Shown one piece after another: positions 37,062 through 50,738 of a stretch of 64,000 nucleotides of DNA (position 1 is its first letter; every line of letters begins with the position of its first letter). Position numbers and translations under genes: made by a program. The stretch is from Rotaria socialis (lineage: Eukaryota; Rotifera; Eurotatoria; Philodinida; Philodinidae): assembly GCA_905331475.1 (NCBI GenBank), contig CAJNYU010002384.1, forward strand, positions 62,001 to 126,000, written 5' to 3'. The notes below the pieces were generated by a model, which searched no databases, was not told the origin of the DNA, and worked only from the letters and a program-made list of their open reading frames with translations.

Positions 37062-40000
37062 TTATACAGGAAATCCATTGTGCGATTGCAGACTGAAGTC
37101 AGACAGCAGACTCACTTCCGATTCGACTTGGTGGTCGTGTGGTCGAAAGCGATCCGTCCTTTTCATTGATGCTTGTGTCTGTGCTCTAAAATAATCATCA
37201 TTTATATAGTTTTCTATTTGAGAATTTTCGTTTTTATAAGCTGAAGATAAGCATAAAAATGAGTTTTTAAGCAGAGTAAGTGCAATCAAAAATAAATCAT
37301 CTTACCGATCATCATCCATGAATGACGGTGATGGCTAATTATAGATAAATATGGAATATTGTTGATAATAGATTATATTTTTAAAGATCGACATCTCATA
37401 AGAAAATATCTTTTATTGTTTGTGACTGTTTTCTACTGATTAAATACAAATTTTCAATGAATTGATCATGCTATTTTAAAGCGTTCCATTGGAAAAAGGG
37501 AGAGAAGAAACTTTAACGACTTAGGCTGAGCTCAGTTTCACAAAAATAACTGAAAACGATCATGTCGAAAATCTAAATATTTATTTGAATAATACAATAC
37601 TATATGAATGCGGAATTTAACTTTTTGTTTTAAACTTATTAATATTCTCGAAGAATATTGTTTCAAATCTGTCACACGAGATATTTCGTTTTCAATACCC
37701 TATACTCTATTGAATATGTATTCGCACATGCTTATGTCAAAAATGCAGTAGATAAATAAGATATTTGACATATGATCAATGTGCATTTTTAGCATACATG
37801 CGATAAGTCGATAAGCACGCGATTGAAATCAGATAACCTTTCAACAACAATAAAAAAAAAAGAGAACACTAGAACTCGATACATTCATAGTATTGAAATC
37901 TTCACATAGTTATGACTGAAATGTATATGTAATCATTGAAGAGAAATTTTATGCTAAGTTTCTCAATACTAAGAGATAGAACTTACTTTTCGATCCCTTT
38001 TTCTGTTCAAATAGTTCACTAATTGAACTCTACAAACCGACATGCGTCTGATAGGTTCACTTATTTTTGGGAACTATTTATCATTAGTGAACTTCTGTTC
38101 TATTTTACTTACCTTTGATCTAGCTAATGTTTGATTTGATAACGATCGGTTTATAATTTGATCAATAGCTGAAACAAGAGCACCTTGTTGTCCACAAGAA
38201 TAATAACGAAGTTTCTTTCGATTTTGTTCTAATAATGGACCCCATTTCTTTTCAGGATTTATTAAAGCTCGAAAAGACTAAAAAATAAAGTTGGACAAAA
38301 ATTTAATCTCAAACGAAACGAATAAATTTGCTCTTTTTTACTTTTCGTTTTACTAGTAAATCAAATATAATAGCATATATCGCATATAGTACGATGCCAG
38401 ATAGAATTAAAGATGTTAAACCCCAACCAAGTTTATATGACCATGGAGGAAACGTATAAAGTCCAAGTTTAAGTTGTGGATAATTTATTGATGTAAATAT
38501 AATCAATGCCTAAATATTTGAATATGTAAACAAACGAAATTTTCTGAATAACCGTATTTTGTATCTTTCATACTATTATTATTCCGGGTGTTATGAACAG
38601 CCAACATATTTTAAATATTGGATAAAGTCTTACACCATAATTTCTTGAGCCAAGCATTGCTTTTAAATCTTCATGAAATTGACTCACTCCTAGAGCATGA
38701 AAAAATGAACATTTCTTTCTCTCTATCTTGTCTTGGCGAAACGGAAATTCTCTATCGTATTTTTAAAATAAAATCTTCAAAAAACAAACCGTAAATATAA
38801 GCAATGCAAATACATTCAAATAACCCAATAATAAATGCTGGATAAGAACCAGTAAATTGATCTAGAAATGTTATCCAATATATCCCAGCCTAGAAAATCA
38901 AAAACAAAAGTGAAGAAATTGAAATCACTAGTAAAATTGTTTTTTTTATACATCAGTACATAAAAGTAAACCAAGTCCAAAATGAGCTATACAAACAATA
39001 AGTATAACTAGCGTATTATATCTACGTAATGCATGAATTTGATCTGTTATAACGACAACAATTGTTTCGACGCTTGCAAACTAGAAAGAAACATGTGCGT
39101 ATGACTTTGTATTTCACATATTTATTTTATTACCACAGAATCAAGGCCAAGTAGAATCAGCATGAGAAAGAAAAGTATGGACCAAAATGGTGCACCTGGA
39201 AGTGTAGTTACTGCATAAGGATAAACAATGAATGCCAGACCGGGACCTAAAACGTTAAATAAGTCAACCTTATAAAGTAATTAGCTAAGAATTCTAATTG
39301 AAAATACATTCTATAACAAGATTTAATAGGCAAATAGTCTTCACAAGGTTTTCATCAAATTCACCGCAACTATTTTCAGGCTTCAGAAGACCTTTTCGAA
39401 GCTATTTACTAAAAATATTCCCTTGAAGAAAAAAAATTTTTAGATGCAAAAAGTTTATGTAAAAAAGGTCAATTGAATAATTATGCCTGTCGGATTTTTA
39501 TAGTGCTTTCATCGATGTGACAGATTTCTACTCGTTTTCTTAACACTTTTCAATGGAAACAATCAAAACTCCTTCTGTTTACCAACGTTTTTGGGCGTGA
39601 TCATATATTTGCCTACCTTCTGATACAACATCTTTAACCTCTTGTCCAGTAATATAAGACAAGTAACCCAAATATGCAAATATAACAAAACCAGCAAATA
39701 TTGAAGTTAATACATTTGAGATTGAAATAATTAATGTATTTCTTGATAATGGAAAAAGAAGAAGAAGAAGACAAGAGAGATTACTCATCAATAGAAATCA
39801 TTTATTTTCACTTACGCAAGTGTACTTCGATTAAACTTATTATAACTCGATAGTGTGATTAGACCACCATATGAAACAGATAAAACAAAAAATATTTGAT
39901 TGGCTGCATCGTTCCATACACGTTGATCAGCTAATCGACTTAACTCAGGTTTCATGTAAAAATAGAGTCCCTGTGACATGCCGGGTAATGTCCAACCACG

Positions 40001-42534
40001 TATGCCAAGAATAAGAAGAATAACATACGGAAATAAGGCAGTAAAATAAACAACCTATTGATATACAAAAATTGATTTTGTTTTTCATAAAAAATTGAAA
40101 AGAAATAGGAATTTCAAAATACAAAACGATCAACGATAAACATTCGATATTCAATAGAAAAATTTTTTTTATATTCACATGCAGAGCCGTCCCCCTAATA
40201 CTACTCATACTTACGTATAGTCTTAACTAAAATTGTGATATTATTATAAAATTATCAAATAAAAAATTTCATTTTGTTTTTCTCACTTTTCCTGAACTTT
40301 TTATTCCGCGACAAAGACAAATAAACACTAAAGTCCAAGCTGCCAATAAACATAATGCAAGTGGCCATTCCACTGTTGATATAGAACCCATACCAGCTGA
40401 TTTATTCAATATATAATTACTTTAAAAATAAAGAGAAAATTAATTTTCTGAGAATATTAAAAATTTACTTGAAATAATCATCTGATGGTAAAACAGGTTT
40501 TCGAAATGCTATCCGACTTGTTACATTCCACCAACCGATTGGAACTAAACCTTGGTTTGCCCATGTATAACAACGGCCATTTGGATCTTTGAAAGTATTT
40601 TCATAATTACATGGCATGACAAATGAAGAAAAATCATCTGTACAGTCTATTAAAAATAAAAATATTTTTCAACCAACGGAGAAAAAACAACGTACGTGGA
40701 CTGGCCCATGAACCGCATGTAGTCCACTCAAGTTTTGAGCGGAATGAAAGTATAAAATAAAGAATTGAGTAACTCAGTAACATCGCATAATAAACCGTGA
40801 GAAAATATGACATTAAACTCATAGATATACCAAGTCCTATATTGTTGTTATTATTGTTGAATAAAGAAATTTTTCAGTTTTTGCTAATGTTCTAATCAAA
40901 TTTACCCTTAAAAATTGGAGCCATTCGCCAGCATTGAACTGGACCTTGAGAAGTAAATTGTCCAAGATTAACTTCAAGATAAAATAAAGGAATGCCAAGA
41001 ACAAATAGAAAGATAACATATGGTATGAGAAAAACACCTGAAGACGAACTTTGATTATTATAAAATTTTAATTGAATAATTTTTATTTTACCTCCACCAT
41101 TTCTATAGCATAAATATGGAAAACGCCAAACAGCACCAAAGCCTACAGCATAGCCAAGGCTTGAAAAGAAAAAGTCAAAACGACCCGACCATTGGTCACG
41201 ACCATTTTTAATGTTAGCAAGTTCACTTTGAGAATTATAATTCGAACGCTTTTTTCTTGGAGGTGGTATTGGTTTTTTCTGAAAATTGTTATTTTTATTC
41301 TTTTACACTCACATTAAATACTATTTACCGTAGCATTTTCTTGATTTATGCTATTATTTGCACCAAATTGATATTCAGACACATCACGACTCAAGTCGTA
41401 ACCATGATAACTCACTTTGGGATCATATTCAGGATATGAATTGATATATATTTGTTGATTATATCCATTTCTGGCTTGGTCTAAACTTGCTGTTGCTGAT
41501 GATATTTCATCATTCCAGGGCAATTGAGCACTGCTTCGTAAGCCTTGAGATAATCGAGCTGCTGGAGTGGGTATCTATTGCATATATATATATAGATTAA
41601 AAATCAATATGAATTGTTTTGATAGGATCGAAATTGGTCCTATCTTTCATATTTCTTAATAGTATTCAAAATCCTGATTATATACTTTATGTTGAATCTG
41701 TTAGATGATATGAATTATGTTTTTATAATTGTATACTAGTTTGTTGATCAACTCTTTAAATAATACTGAGCATTTCTTTTTCCTTTTTTTTTTATTTTGA
41801 CTGTATTTATTTCGAATTCTTATATAAGTTTTACTTCTATTTGATAAAATAAAATATAATTCTGTGTAATTTAAAATTAATCCCGTAAATCAGTAGCGTT
41901 TCGCTCTTTTTTAATGATGAACTTTCATCAATCTCGTGAATTCGACGTTCATAATGCACATACTAAACTAATGCATGTTGTTTATTGAACATGGACTGGC
42001 TCATTGATCCTGTTCAAATATAATTTATTAAACGAGGTGTGATTTGATAGACGACAACAAAAAAAAAAGAGAAAGATAGAAAGGTAATGTTAAATAAAAA
42101 ATTTCAGAATTGAATGCAGTTAAATTCAAATAAAGAAGGTCACTTCATTCAATATGGCTCGATGACTTTCAAACAAAAGTAACATGATACTTGTCTTCCA
42201 ACGTAAAAGAAAACCTTTACACTTCTTCTATCGTTTTTCTTATAAACTTGAAAAATTCGATAAATATAAATCAGATATCTATACTCTTTAAAGAAAAAGA
42301 TTCATTATAAATTACGTAATAAAGTATTCATTTGTCAAGCATATATGGTTCCCAATCCTATCGATAAATATTTGTACGTGTTTACTTCTCTTTCTAGTCT
42401 ATGTACAATATTCAAGGATGAATCATGAAATAAACTTATAATAAACAGTTAAATTATTATTATTTTTTGCTTACTTGATTAGTATCTGATGTTTCTATTG
42501 CTAAAGCACGTTTCAATGGATCAAGAAGACGCAT
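37062..42534 (-). CDS. SLC6 family sodium/chloride-dependent transporter
   Basis: Seventeen exons (42534-42475, 41574-41329, 41278-41092, 41037-40906, 40836-40696, 40646-40469, 40419-40287, 40054-39816, 39741-39617, 39246-39134, 39080-38952, 38889-38790, 38689-38574, 38509-38342, 38277-38113, 37334-37306, 37185-37062) sum to 2385 nt, 794 aa. A long N-tail (about 130 aa) precedes the SLC6 core. TM1 reads [22 protein letters not shown]2-3 follow. The large extracellular loop has two Cys and the glycosylation site NVTS. Then come [73 protein letters not shown], and [11 protein letters not shown] near TM11. Residue 151 is Ala where SLC6 members nearly always have the Na1-coordinating Asn of G-N-V-W-R-F-P. 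The C-terminus FPV fits a class II PDZ ligand. Substrate cannot be deduced. The intron 37335-38112 (778 nt) and first intron (900 nt) are long for this locus. Confidence 0.93.
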
Positions 42535-45210
42535 ATTTTGCCTATGTTTGTATTAATCAAGACCAACTATCCCCTCTACTTTGTGATATACATGCGCTCT
42601 ACTGTACGAAGAAAACAATTTGCAATGTTTGGTCAGTAGACTGTTTCTCTCATTCGCTCGCTCTCTCTCTCTCCCTTCGTGTCCTACCGGTCGATTGTCT
42701 TACTATTTTTTCTCCTATTCCCCTCCTCTTAGCGTATGGTCACACATACCAACGCGTCATTTCTAACCTATGTGTCTGCGGTCATCTTACTCTTTTCAGC
42801 ACAAAAGAAAAAATTGAAGGAACAAACGCTTGAACTATGCTGCTTAGGTCCGAGTTATTTAATTGTTTTTTTTACCTGTCGGTTCATTATCAAGTGATTC
42901 ACGAAGTCATTGATGATCTTATCAACCAAAAAAACACTAGACTGAAAATGATTGAATACAACAAAAAATATTATCAGGCAGAACAAATGCGAAGGAGTTT
43001 TTTTTCTTTGCTTGTTTTTTTCTTTCTTTTCTTCATTACCTTCACGATGCAGTTATAATGTAACACGCATTCACGAACTAGAAGGTCGAACGTATGTGCA
43101 ATGGAGACAGAGGAGAGAGAGAGAATGAGTTGACTATTACTTCGAAACTACGATTAGAAGGATTTTTGACATTTATACCTGTTGGGAAGAATAACTAAAA
43201 ATTGCGCGTGATCGTCTATATTATTATAATATGTTACTCTCGATCGATTCTTTTGGCGTATGGTATGGACATGAACAACAAGATATTGAAATGTAACCAA
43301 CAGTATTATTAGATTATTAAAAATTTTTCGTTTGAATCAATGTTCATGTTCAAGAACTTGTGCCAATAAAAACAAAGATGATCAATTGGAAGGCGTCTAG
43401 TGGATTGTTTTCATTCTTGTATGAAGAGATTAATAAAAATGTTCTAGACGATTGTAATAAAGTTAATTTTGAATGAAAAAAAAAAGAACGAAAGATAGAT
43501 AAGAACTATAATCATGACAATTGTTGCTTGAAACTTATAGCAACAGAAAAACAATACTGATTTTTATTTTCAAGAGAATAACATAACAAATTTGTCACCT
43601 CTAATAAAAATACAGCCAAGGTTATTAATAACGACAAAAGATAAAGAATTGTTAATCTTAACACGTTAAAATCTAATTTCAAAATATGATAAAAATATTT
43701 AAAAAAAACGCACGTATCCAGATTAATGTTGCGACAGCTGTTTGTTTTTTAGTGACCATTCGCAAGCACTAGAAACAATTATTTTCTATTTATTATGCTC
43801 GCGTTAACGACTATATATATGAACGCGTAGCTAGTAAACATTAACCAGATTCACATGAAAAATTGTACGGCATCACCTAGTCAAACTGCACATGTTTTAT
43901 AAAAAAAGACCTTCGTTTTTTATTATTGCATCTTAGATAGTCGTTAACGTCAGCAGTGTACCTTGCTCGATAGCACACAATGTAATTAATTGATTCAACC
44001 ATATAATTGAATGTCTAGTTCAACACCCATTGTTAAATATTTCACCTAACAAATATACTATAATGTTTAGTCATATACGACTATTCATGTACACTCATAT
44101 TAATTGAAGTAACGCGATTCGTCCTCGCAGACATATATACGTATTTATGCATGAATATAAAAAATTGATTTACTAATGGTAGTAGCTTGCGTTTCTTCGT
44201 AATCCGCTGAGATGTTTTACGGGGAGATATATTAGTTAATATGAAATTATGCTGGTATTTCGTCGTAAACGGCGCGACAAAATAATAGTCAAATACTTTT
44301 CTTCTAGGCCAAGCATGCACACACATAAATGATCACGCCGGGAGAAATACGACCTTATATACAACTCAGTATTTACGATCGTGTGCATGTCTTCATATCA
44401 TATGGGTTGAATTAGGAAGAAAACAACACTCGTTTATTCTCCGTTGCACACGGAAGCCGTATGCAGCCTTTGTTTTGATTAGTATATCGTCATGAAGATA
44501 TACGATCCTAATATTGAGCCATCTAATACATGCATATGTGAAGAAATAAAAAAAAAGTATGCGGTCCTTTTCAACGTACATATACTCCATATTTGTCTAC
44601 TTGAGCTTACCAAAATGTTTGTATACGATCATATATTCGTTGATAAAATGTGCTTGAATCATCTTATAGAGCTCTTAATGGTCACCCCCTAATGTTAAAC
44701 CTGAGAATACAAACTGAAGAGTTTTCTGATGAGTAGAATTTCTATATTATGTAAAATAAATATGTCGCATATTAGATTATCTACAAGAGTCAATTCAATC
44801 TAGGATTTATTTTGGTATGCATAATATTTATTCAAGTAACAAAAAGATTCTATTTGAAGTGAAATTCAAATTGTACTTTTCCAATCAGCTATTCAATCAA
44901 TTATATATATGAATTTCTTGATTGGCGATTAAAGCATTTTTGTACTGTCATACAATGGCTGCCATAATATCCATATCTACCAAAAAGTTAATAAAAACCA
45001 ATAGTTAGTAGAATTATTGAGATATCAAATTCATAAATAATATATCAACATTGCTCGAAATTACATAGCACAAATATTAAATTGCGCAATTACTATTCGT
45101 CATCAACTGTTTTCGTTATTGACTTATAGTCAATGCTGTTTTATCACACATATAGAGTGACCAGATTGCAGTGAAACAGACATATTCGTAGTACAGATAT
45201 AGTAAACATA
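42535..45210. other. Gene-free interval between two divergent genes
   Basis: Upstream of the SLC6 gene and of the MBL-fold gene, so it contains both promoters. It holds a short (TC)n run near 42660-42673 and no repeat ends that I could pair. Open frames at 42489-42833, 44081-44326 and 44492-44692 have no family features. Confidence 0.55.
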
Positions 45211-46053
45211 ATGTATTCGTTGAGTACAATCAAATTTCTCGACAATCGTCTGACTCTCACTGGATTTTCTCGAGCAGGTGAGGCAACAGGTTTATTTGTA
45301 CCCGAAATGGATATAATGTTAGATGCCGGTACAGTTGTTACCACGAGTAAATTTCGACGTCTCTTTGTAACACATTCACATAGTGATCACTCATTTCAAA
45401 TTCCGTATATGTATTCACCGTCGTCACCGATGCCGCTTGATATTTATGTCCCCAATGAATCTTTACAACATTTCAATGCTTATCTTACAAGTGCTCAACT
45501 ACTAAATGATCATGGTGATGAAAAAGCTATTGCAACTTGTGCTAAACGTTACACATTACATGGTGTTTTAGAAAAACAAACCATAGAATTAGATGATTCT
45601 TATTCTGTTGAAATTATCAATTGTCATCATACAGTTCCTTGTGTTGGTTATGTGTTCTATGAAAGACGTAAGAAACTTAAATCTGATTATAAGCATTTAA
45701 CTGGTAAACAAATTCAAGAAATAAAAAAACAAGGCATAGATATAACAGAACAAATGAATGTACCTTTATTCGCTTTTCTCGGTGATACAACACCGGATGT
45801 TTTCGCACCTGGATCGAATTCTGCTAAAGTATTACTTGATCAAATGCCTGTTATCATTTGTGAATGTTCGTTTCTAGATGGTGAACAATCGAATGATAAA
45901 GGACATACACATTGGAATGGTCTTAGACCGATTGTTGAACAATATCCTCATATAACATTTATTCTTATTCATTTTAGTCTCAAACATAAACGAAAAGATA
46001 TTGTAGATTTTTTTAATAATCAACCATTGAAAAATGTCTTACCATTCATCTGA
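45211..46053 (+). CDS. tRNase Z-like metallo-beta-lactamase-fold nuclease (ELAC-like), intronless
   Basis: A single uninterrupted frame of 280 aa from ATG 45211. tRNase Z removes the 3' trailer of pre-tRNA using two zinc ions. All metal-site motifs are present: THSHSDHSFQIP (HxHxDH, about residues 53-64), a later His in NCHHTVPCVGYVFY, FLGDTTPDVF (metal-bridging Asp), ECSFLDGE...KGHTHW, and LIHFSLKHKR carrying the last His, as in the THFSxRY motif of RNase Z. N-terminal GFSRAGEATGLFVP and LDAG are as in short-form RNase Z-like proteins of protists, fungi and plants. It is the only intronless gene of normal length in the window, while all its neighbours have several introns, so retroposition or horizontal acquisition is possible. 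Length is typical of short-form enzymes. Whether it processes tRNA is not shown by sequence alone. Confidence 0.85.
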   Translation: MYSLSTIKFLDNRLTLTGFSRAGEATGLFVPEMDIMLDAGTVVTTSKFRRLFVTHSHSDHSFQIPYMYSPSSPMPLDIYVPNESLQHFNAYLTSAQLLNDHGDEKAIATCAKRYTLHGVLEKQTIELDDSYSVEIINCHHTVPCVGYVFYERRKKLKSDYKHLTGKQIQEIKKQGIDITEQMNVPLFAFLGDTTPDVFAPGSNSAKVLLDQMPVIICECSFLDGEQSNDKGHTHWNGLRPIVEQYPHITFILIHFSLKHKRKDIVDFFNNQPLKNVLPFI

Positions 46054-46438
46054 TATCGATAATAATAAATCATTAATCAAACGAAATATATGTGAGAATT
46101 AAAAATTTTTGTTTTTTGTTTTTTCTTAAATATATATTTACAATATTCAGGTATGATTTCAACAATTTTGCACTATGAATTCGAATTTCCCTGCTTTTTT
46201 AGTCAATAGCGAAATATCAATTTTCTCAAATAAAGTGTTCATTATGTTTTTTCTCATTTGTTTACAAACAAAAAAAAAGTAGAACAGAATAGAATAGACG
46301 TACATTTTCCGAGATTGCGTTAGAGAGACAAAAAGAAAAACAGATAGTACAAAAAAGAAGACAGTTAAAGATGAAAAAAAAATAGCAAGAGCAAACGACA
46401 GAAAGACGAACGGGTAAAGTCGTTCAACTCGATATATT
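46054..46438. other. Convergent 3' flanks of the MBL and PPP2R3 genes
   Basis: 385 nt between two stop codons facing each other; AT-rich with purine runs. It must contain both 3' UTR ends. Nothing coding. Confidence 0.55.
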
Positions 46439-49400
46439 TTAATCTTTCCATCGTTCATCCATATCGTTTGTTTTAATATTCGTACCAATTCGTTGTGGCG
46501 GAGAAATAGCATTACTTGCACTACCACCACCAAGACCTATTCGTTTGTTTGTCGATGGTTCAGTAGAAGGTCCTCCAGCTCCTTCCTCGTCCTCTTCAAA
46601 ATCATCGTCATAATTTCTATTATTTTAAATAAAGTAAAAAGTAAAAACAGCTAAATTTCTTTTTCTTGTATCTTACACTTCATCAAGGTTTTCATTGGCT
46701 CCATCTTCATGAGTTAGATTATCATATTCAGCTTCAGCAAATTTAACCCAATCAGATATTTCAGGTGAATCGGGGTCCTAAATTTAGATAATTATTATTG
46801 TTTTAAATGAAACAAGAAAAAAAATTCAAATATTTACTTTAACATTTGAAAAAGGATCTTTTTGTTCATTGTCTAAATATTTCTCAAGATTGAAAAATGT
46901 ATCAAAAAATACATTGGTTAATTTGCATCGTTTCAAATCTTTTAAACGAATTTTATTTTCTTCTTCTGGTTTAACCAAATCAAGCATCTAAATTCAATAG
47001 AATTATTTAAGAAAAAAAATATCTACGCTTGTTGTAAAAATTTATGCATACTTGACATATACAATCTTCAAATGGCATATATTCAATACCATATATTTCC
47101 ATTTTATGTACTTGTTCTTGATAGAAATAATCTAATTCAAACATCGATAATATACCATCGCCATCTAAATCCATACAACGAAACCAATATTCAATACTAA
47201 AACAAATATAGAAAAGCTTCGTTTTTATTTAAACAAACATTATATGAAGCCACACCATTTAGAGACACTACATTTTTTTCTCTTTTCACTGTTACCTCTA
47301 GAGTAAATCAGAATTTGTTTTTAATTGTTAAAATAATATCGCATCAAGAAAAATTCTTTTCCAATATTCATACGCAAATTTCAAGAATATCGGATTTGAG
47401 CGGCAGCGTATTCTATTCATGAACATTCTCTTTGTCGGAAGTACCTATTGGCTAAACAGTTTTGAGAAAATCTAGAGAATGAGTTGTAAAAGTTTGATCT
47501 TTTATCTGATGTATTCTAATTATTAAAGTCAAACATACTATTTTTCAGAAATTATTCCCTTGCGCACGCACTGTTGCTTACCTTGTTGGGGAACGTTTAT
47601 CTTCTTCGGATATTAGAAACCATACAAATTCATAATAAGACATTTTTCCTTCTCGCATATTTTGACTACTGCAAAACAAAAAATATTATCAAAAATTAAA
47701 TCACGCGAATAAATTTTATTCTATATATTACTTTGATATAGCTCCCGAAAATATTCGATCGATCATTTTGTTTGAAATAGCTGGAAAATAAACAAATCAA
47801 TTACTTTTAAACAAAAGAATTAATATTTACCTCCATTATTATGTTTAGCCAAATCATCACGACTTATTAACAAGTCATGGTCAGAGTCTAATTCCCAAAA
47901 TTTACAATAAATTACATAAAAATGTTCATATGAAAAATAATCATGAATACGATTAATATCTTCCTCTTCTTCGATTCGATCGAGAGTCTTGAAATAAAAA
48001 GAGAGAAAAAACGTGAATGCAAATACTTATAGAAAGTTTGCCAAAAAATAAGCAAAAAAGAACATATCGAGTACAAAATATAATAATCCGTCTTAAAATA
48101 GATAGCATACACTACGTCGATGTTATTCGTAGCATAACAGATATAAGCCTCTTCCATTTTCTCAATAGTACTCAACACTGGTTAACACGTGTATATTAGA
48201 GCTGATAGACAAGTATATGTAGAACAAACTATTTTTATCTTATAGAATTCATTTGTCGTATAGCTTCATATTCAATAGCACTAAATCTTTATGTATCATG
48301 ATATTCATTTTAATAAGATTTTGTTCGAGAAATTCTTACCGAAAGAAAATTTGATCGTCTTAATTCTTGAACAGTTAATTTTCCTGACCATGATCTATTA
48401 CAATTATAATAGACTCTAGCAACAACGGTTTTGATATATCTTGAATGAAATTCTCGTGCTTCACGCAGAAATTTCAAACCAGGATGTGTATCAATAATAT
48501 CTTGTACTAAATAGTCCCAATCATCGACAGTTAAATATTGACGATTGACTGGTAACGCTGCTAATGATGGTGATGATACAACAAGTAAATGAATAAATTT
48601 TGATGCATGATCATGATGATTTTTACATAATCTAAGTTAACAATATGAATCAGATGATTGATGAAAAAAATAGATTTCTATTTATACTTTTTCCAAAAGG
48701 ATTCAAATTGTAAATATGACACAGTTGTATGTGATGTTATGTTTACTTTTGGTCCTAATGTGTCGTGTACACATGCACGAAATAATGGTGTTTTCCAATA
48801 TAAACTTAAATCCAATAACTAAAATGAAATGAATGCAGAAGTTTTAAAGATTTTTCTTTCGAGTTTTATTACTTGTGCTAATTTTCCAAAATCTTCTAAA
48901 TGCAATTTATCATGCTTTGGTACAAATAAATCTTCTTTCACTTGACGCAATTGTCTTGTAAGCAATATATCAATAGCTGATGGTGTTGATATTTGTCCAT
49001 TAGGAAAATAAAATTTAGGAATCGGTTCAACGGTTTCCGATTTTTCTTCAGATTTAACAACTGATATTGGTATTGGTGAAACTTCTTTGACAGGTGTTGT
49101 TGCTGTTTTCGATGGTTGTCGTTGAAGATTATCGGTAGGTACTGATGAAACAGGTGATTTAGCACGTGATGGAGTTTTTGGTTTTGTAATTGATGGTGAT
49201 TGTTCAACAATATCGAAATGTTCACGTAGAGAAGCGACTCCAACACTTGTTGATTTAGGTGATGTAGGTGGTGGAGAGAGATCACGAACAATTGGTGGAG
49301 GGGATTGTAAACGAGCTTGTATGACGGGTGTCTGTTTTGATATTGTACCATTTGATTGTGTAGTTTCTGCTGCTGCTGTTATGGATAGTCGAGTTGGAAG

Positions 49401-50694
49401 AGCGCTTGTTATTGATGGTGATGAAGATGGTAAAGGCTCTGATTTGACTATTTGAGATGGTGAAGCTTTTCCACCGGATACCTAAGAAACAAGAAGAAAA
49501 AAAACGTATGCGAGACGATTTAATAAACAAAGAAGAAAAAAAATAATACAAGCATTGCACTTCAAATCATATTTCATTATTAAAGCTTTGTGATAGGTTT
49601 CTTTAAGAAGTATTGGTGAAATAAAAAAACAAACTGTTGGTCATGCAACTACCTCAGAAATGAAGAAAGCCGATCGATGTTGCTGATCGGGAATAGTAGA
49701 TTGTTGTCCTACTATTGCTTGTGGTCTAAGTGGCCATATAGCCTCAGGATTGGTAAATTTTTGTCGAATTTGTTGTTGAATATGTTGCTGTATTTGTTCA
49801 GCTGGATAACGCTTTTCGAAAACAAAATTGATATGCGATTTGGGAATTTTCGGTGATATCGATATACGTGCCAATGGTGTCGAAACAGGTCGACAAAAGC
49901 CTGTATGGATTCAAAAACATGTTTTTTTTTCATCGTTCTTTTCTTATCTGACTCAGAGAGACAGATAACAAAAGAAAAATAAATCTTTATGTGTATGTTT
50001 TTTCGTTTCTACCTTTATGAATAGCATCACAATAACGACCATAATATCGACACTGCTCACAAAAATGTATTGCCCGTCGGCGTTTCTGATCAATTCGTAT
50101 ATTGAAATAAACCTGTGTGGTCGAACGAACCACCTGGCAAGGAACACTGGTCATTGTCATAATCTTAGCATCTAGAGTGTGTAAGAGGAAGAATTGTCTT
50201 TATGACTTTCGTTTGATTCTCTTTCTCATATAACAAATTGTTTCTTTTTTTTGCGTTATTCGTTTTGGCTCGTTCCATCTCTTCCCTGTTCTCTCTTTTT
50301 CTTTTGCGCGCGCTCTCCTTTTTTAATGCTTAACACTTGTGATAAGCTTTGTGTGTGTGTGTGTGTGTGCGTACACCGGCGAACCGCAAAATCGACATGA
50401 GTGCCGACCCACCTCTTACTTACTACTTCATTTATGAGTCGAGAGAGAGTTGAGAGAGCGAATGAGCCAAAGATGAAGTAGAAAGAAAAAATAAACAAAA
50501 TTGAAGAAAAAATTCGACCGTTATGCATGCACGCAAAAAAAACTGGTATGTCGAAAGTAAAAGAAAGAGAAAAAAAACGAATCGTTATATGAAGTATCTA
50601 GTCGTCTTTTTAAATACACCAACAACCATAGATTATAGACTGACATCAAATACCAATGTATGACTAATCATTGTGTGGGTGGCAAACGGCTTAA

Positions 50695-50738
<44 letters not shown>

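Noticed and set aside
38574..38636. Possible SLC6 intron starting at 38635 (gtgtaag)
   Set aside because: Reading through gives [14 protein letters not shown], the expected TM11 region, so the site is exonic.
48938..49560. Two overlapping minus-strand frames rich in His/Gln/Asn or Ser/Arg
   Set aside because: They are shadows of the Ser/Thr/Pro-rich linker exon of PPP2R3, which carries the family motif [11 protein letters not shown] in its own frame.
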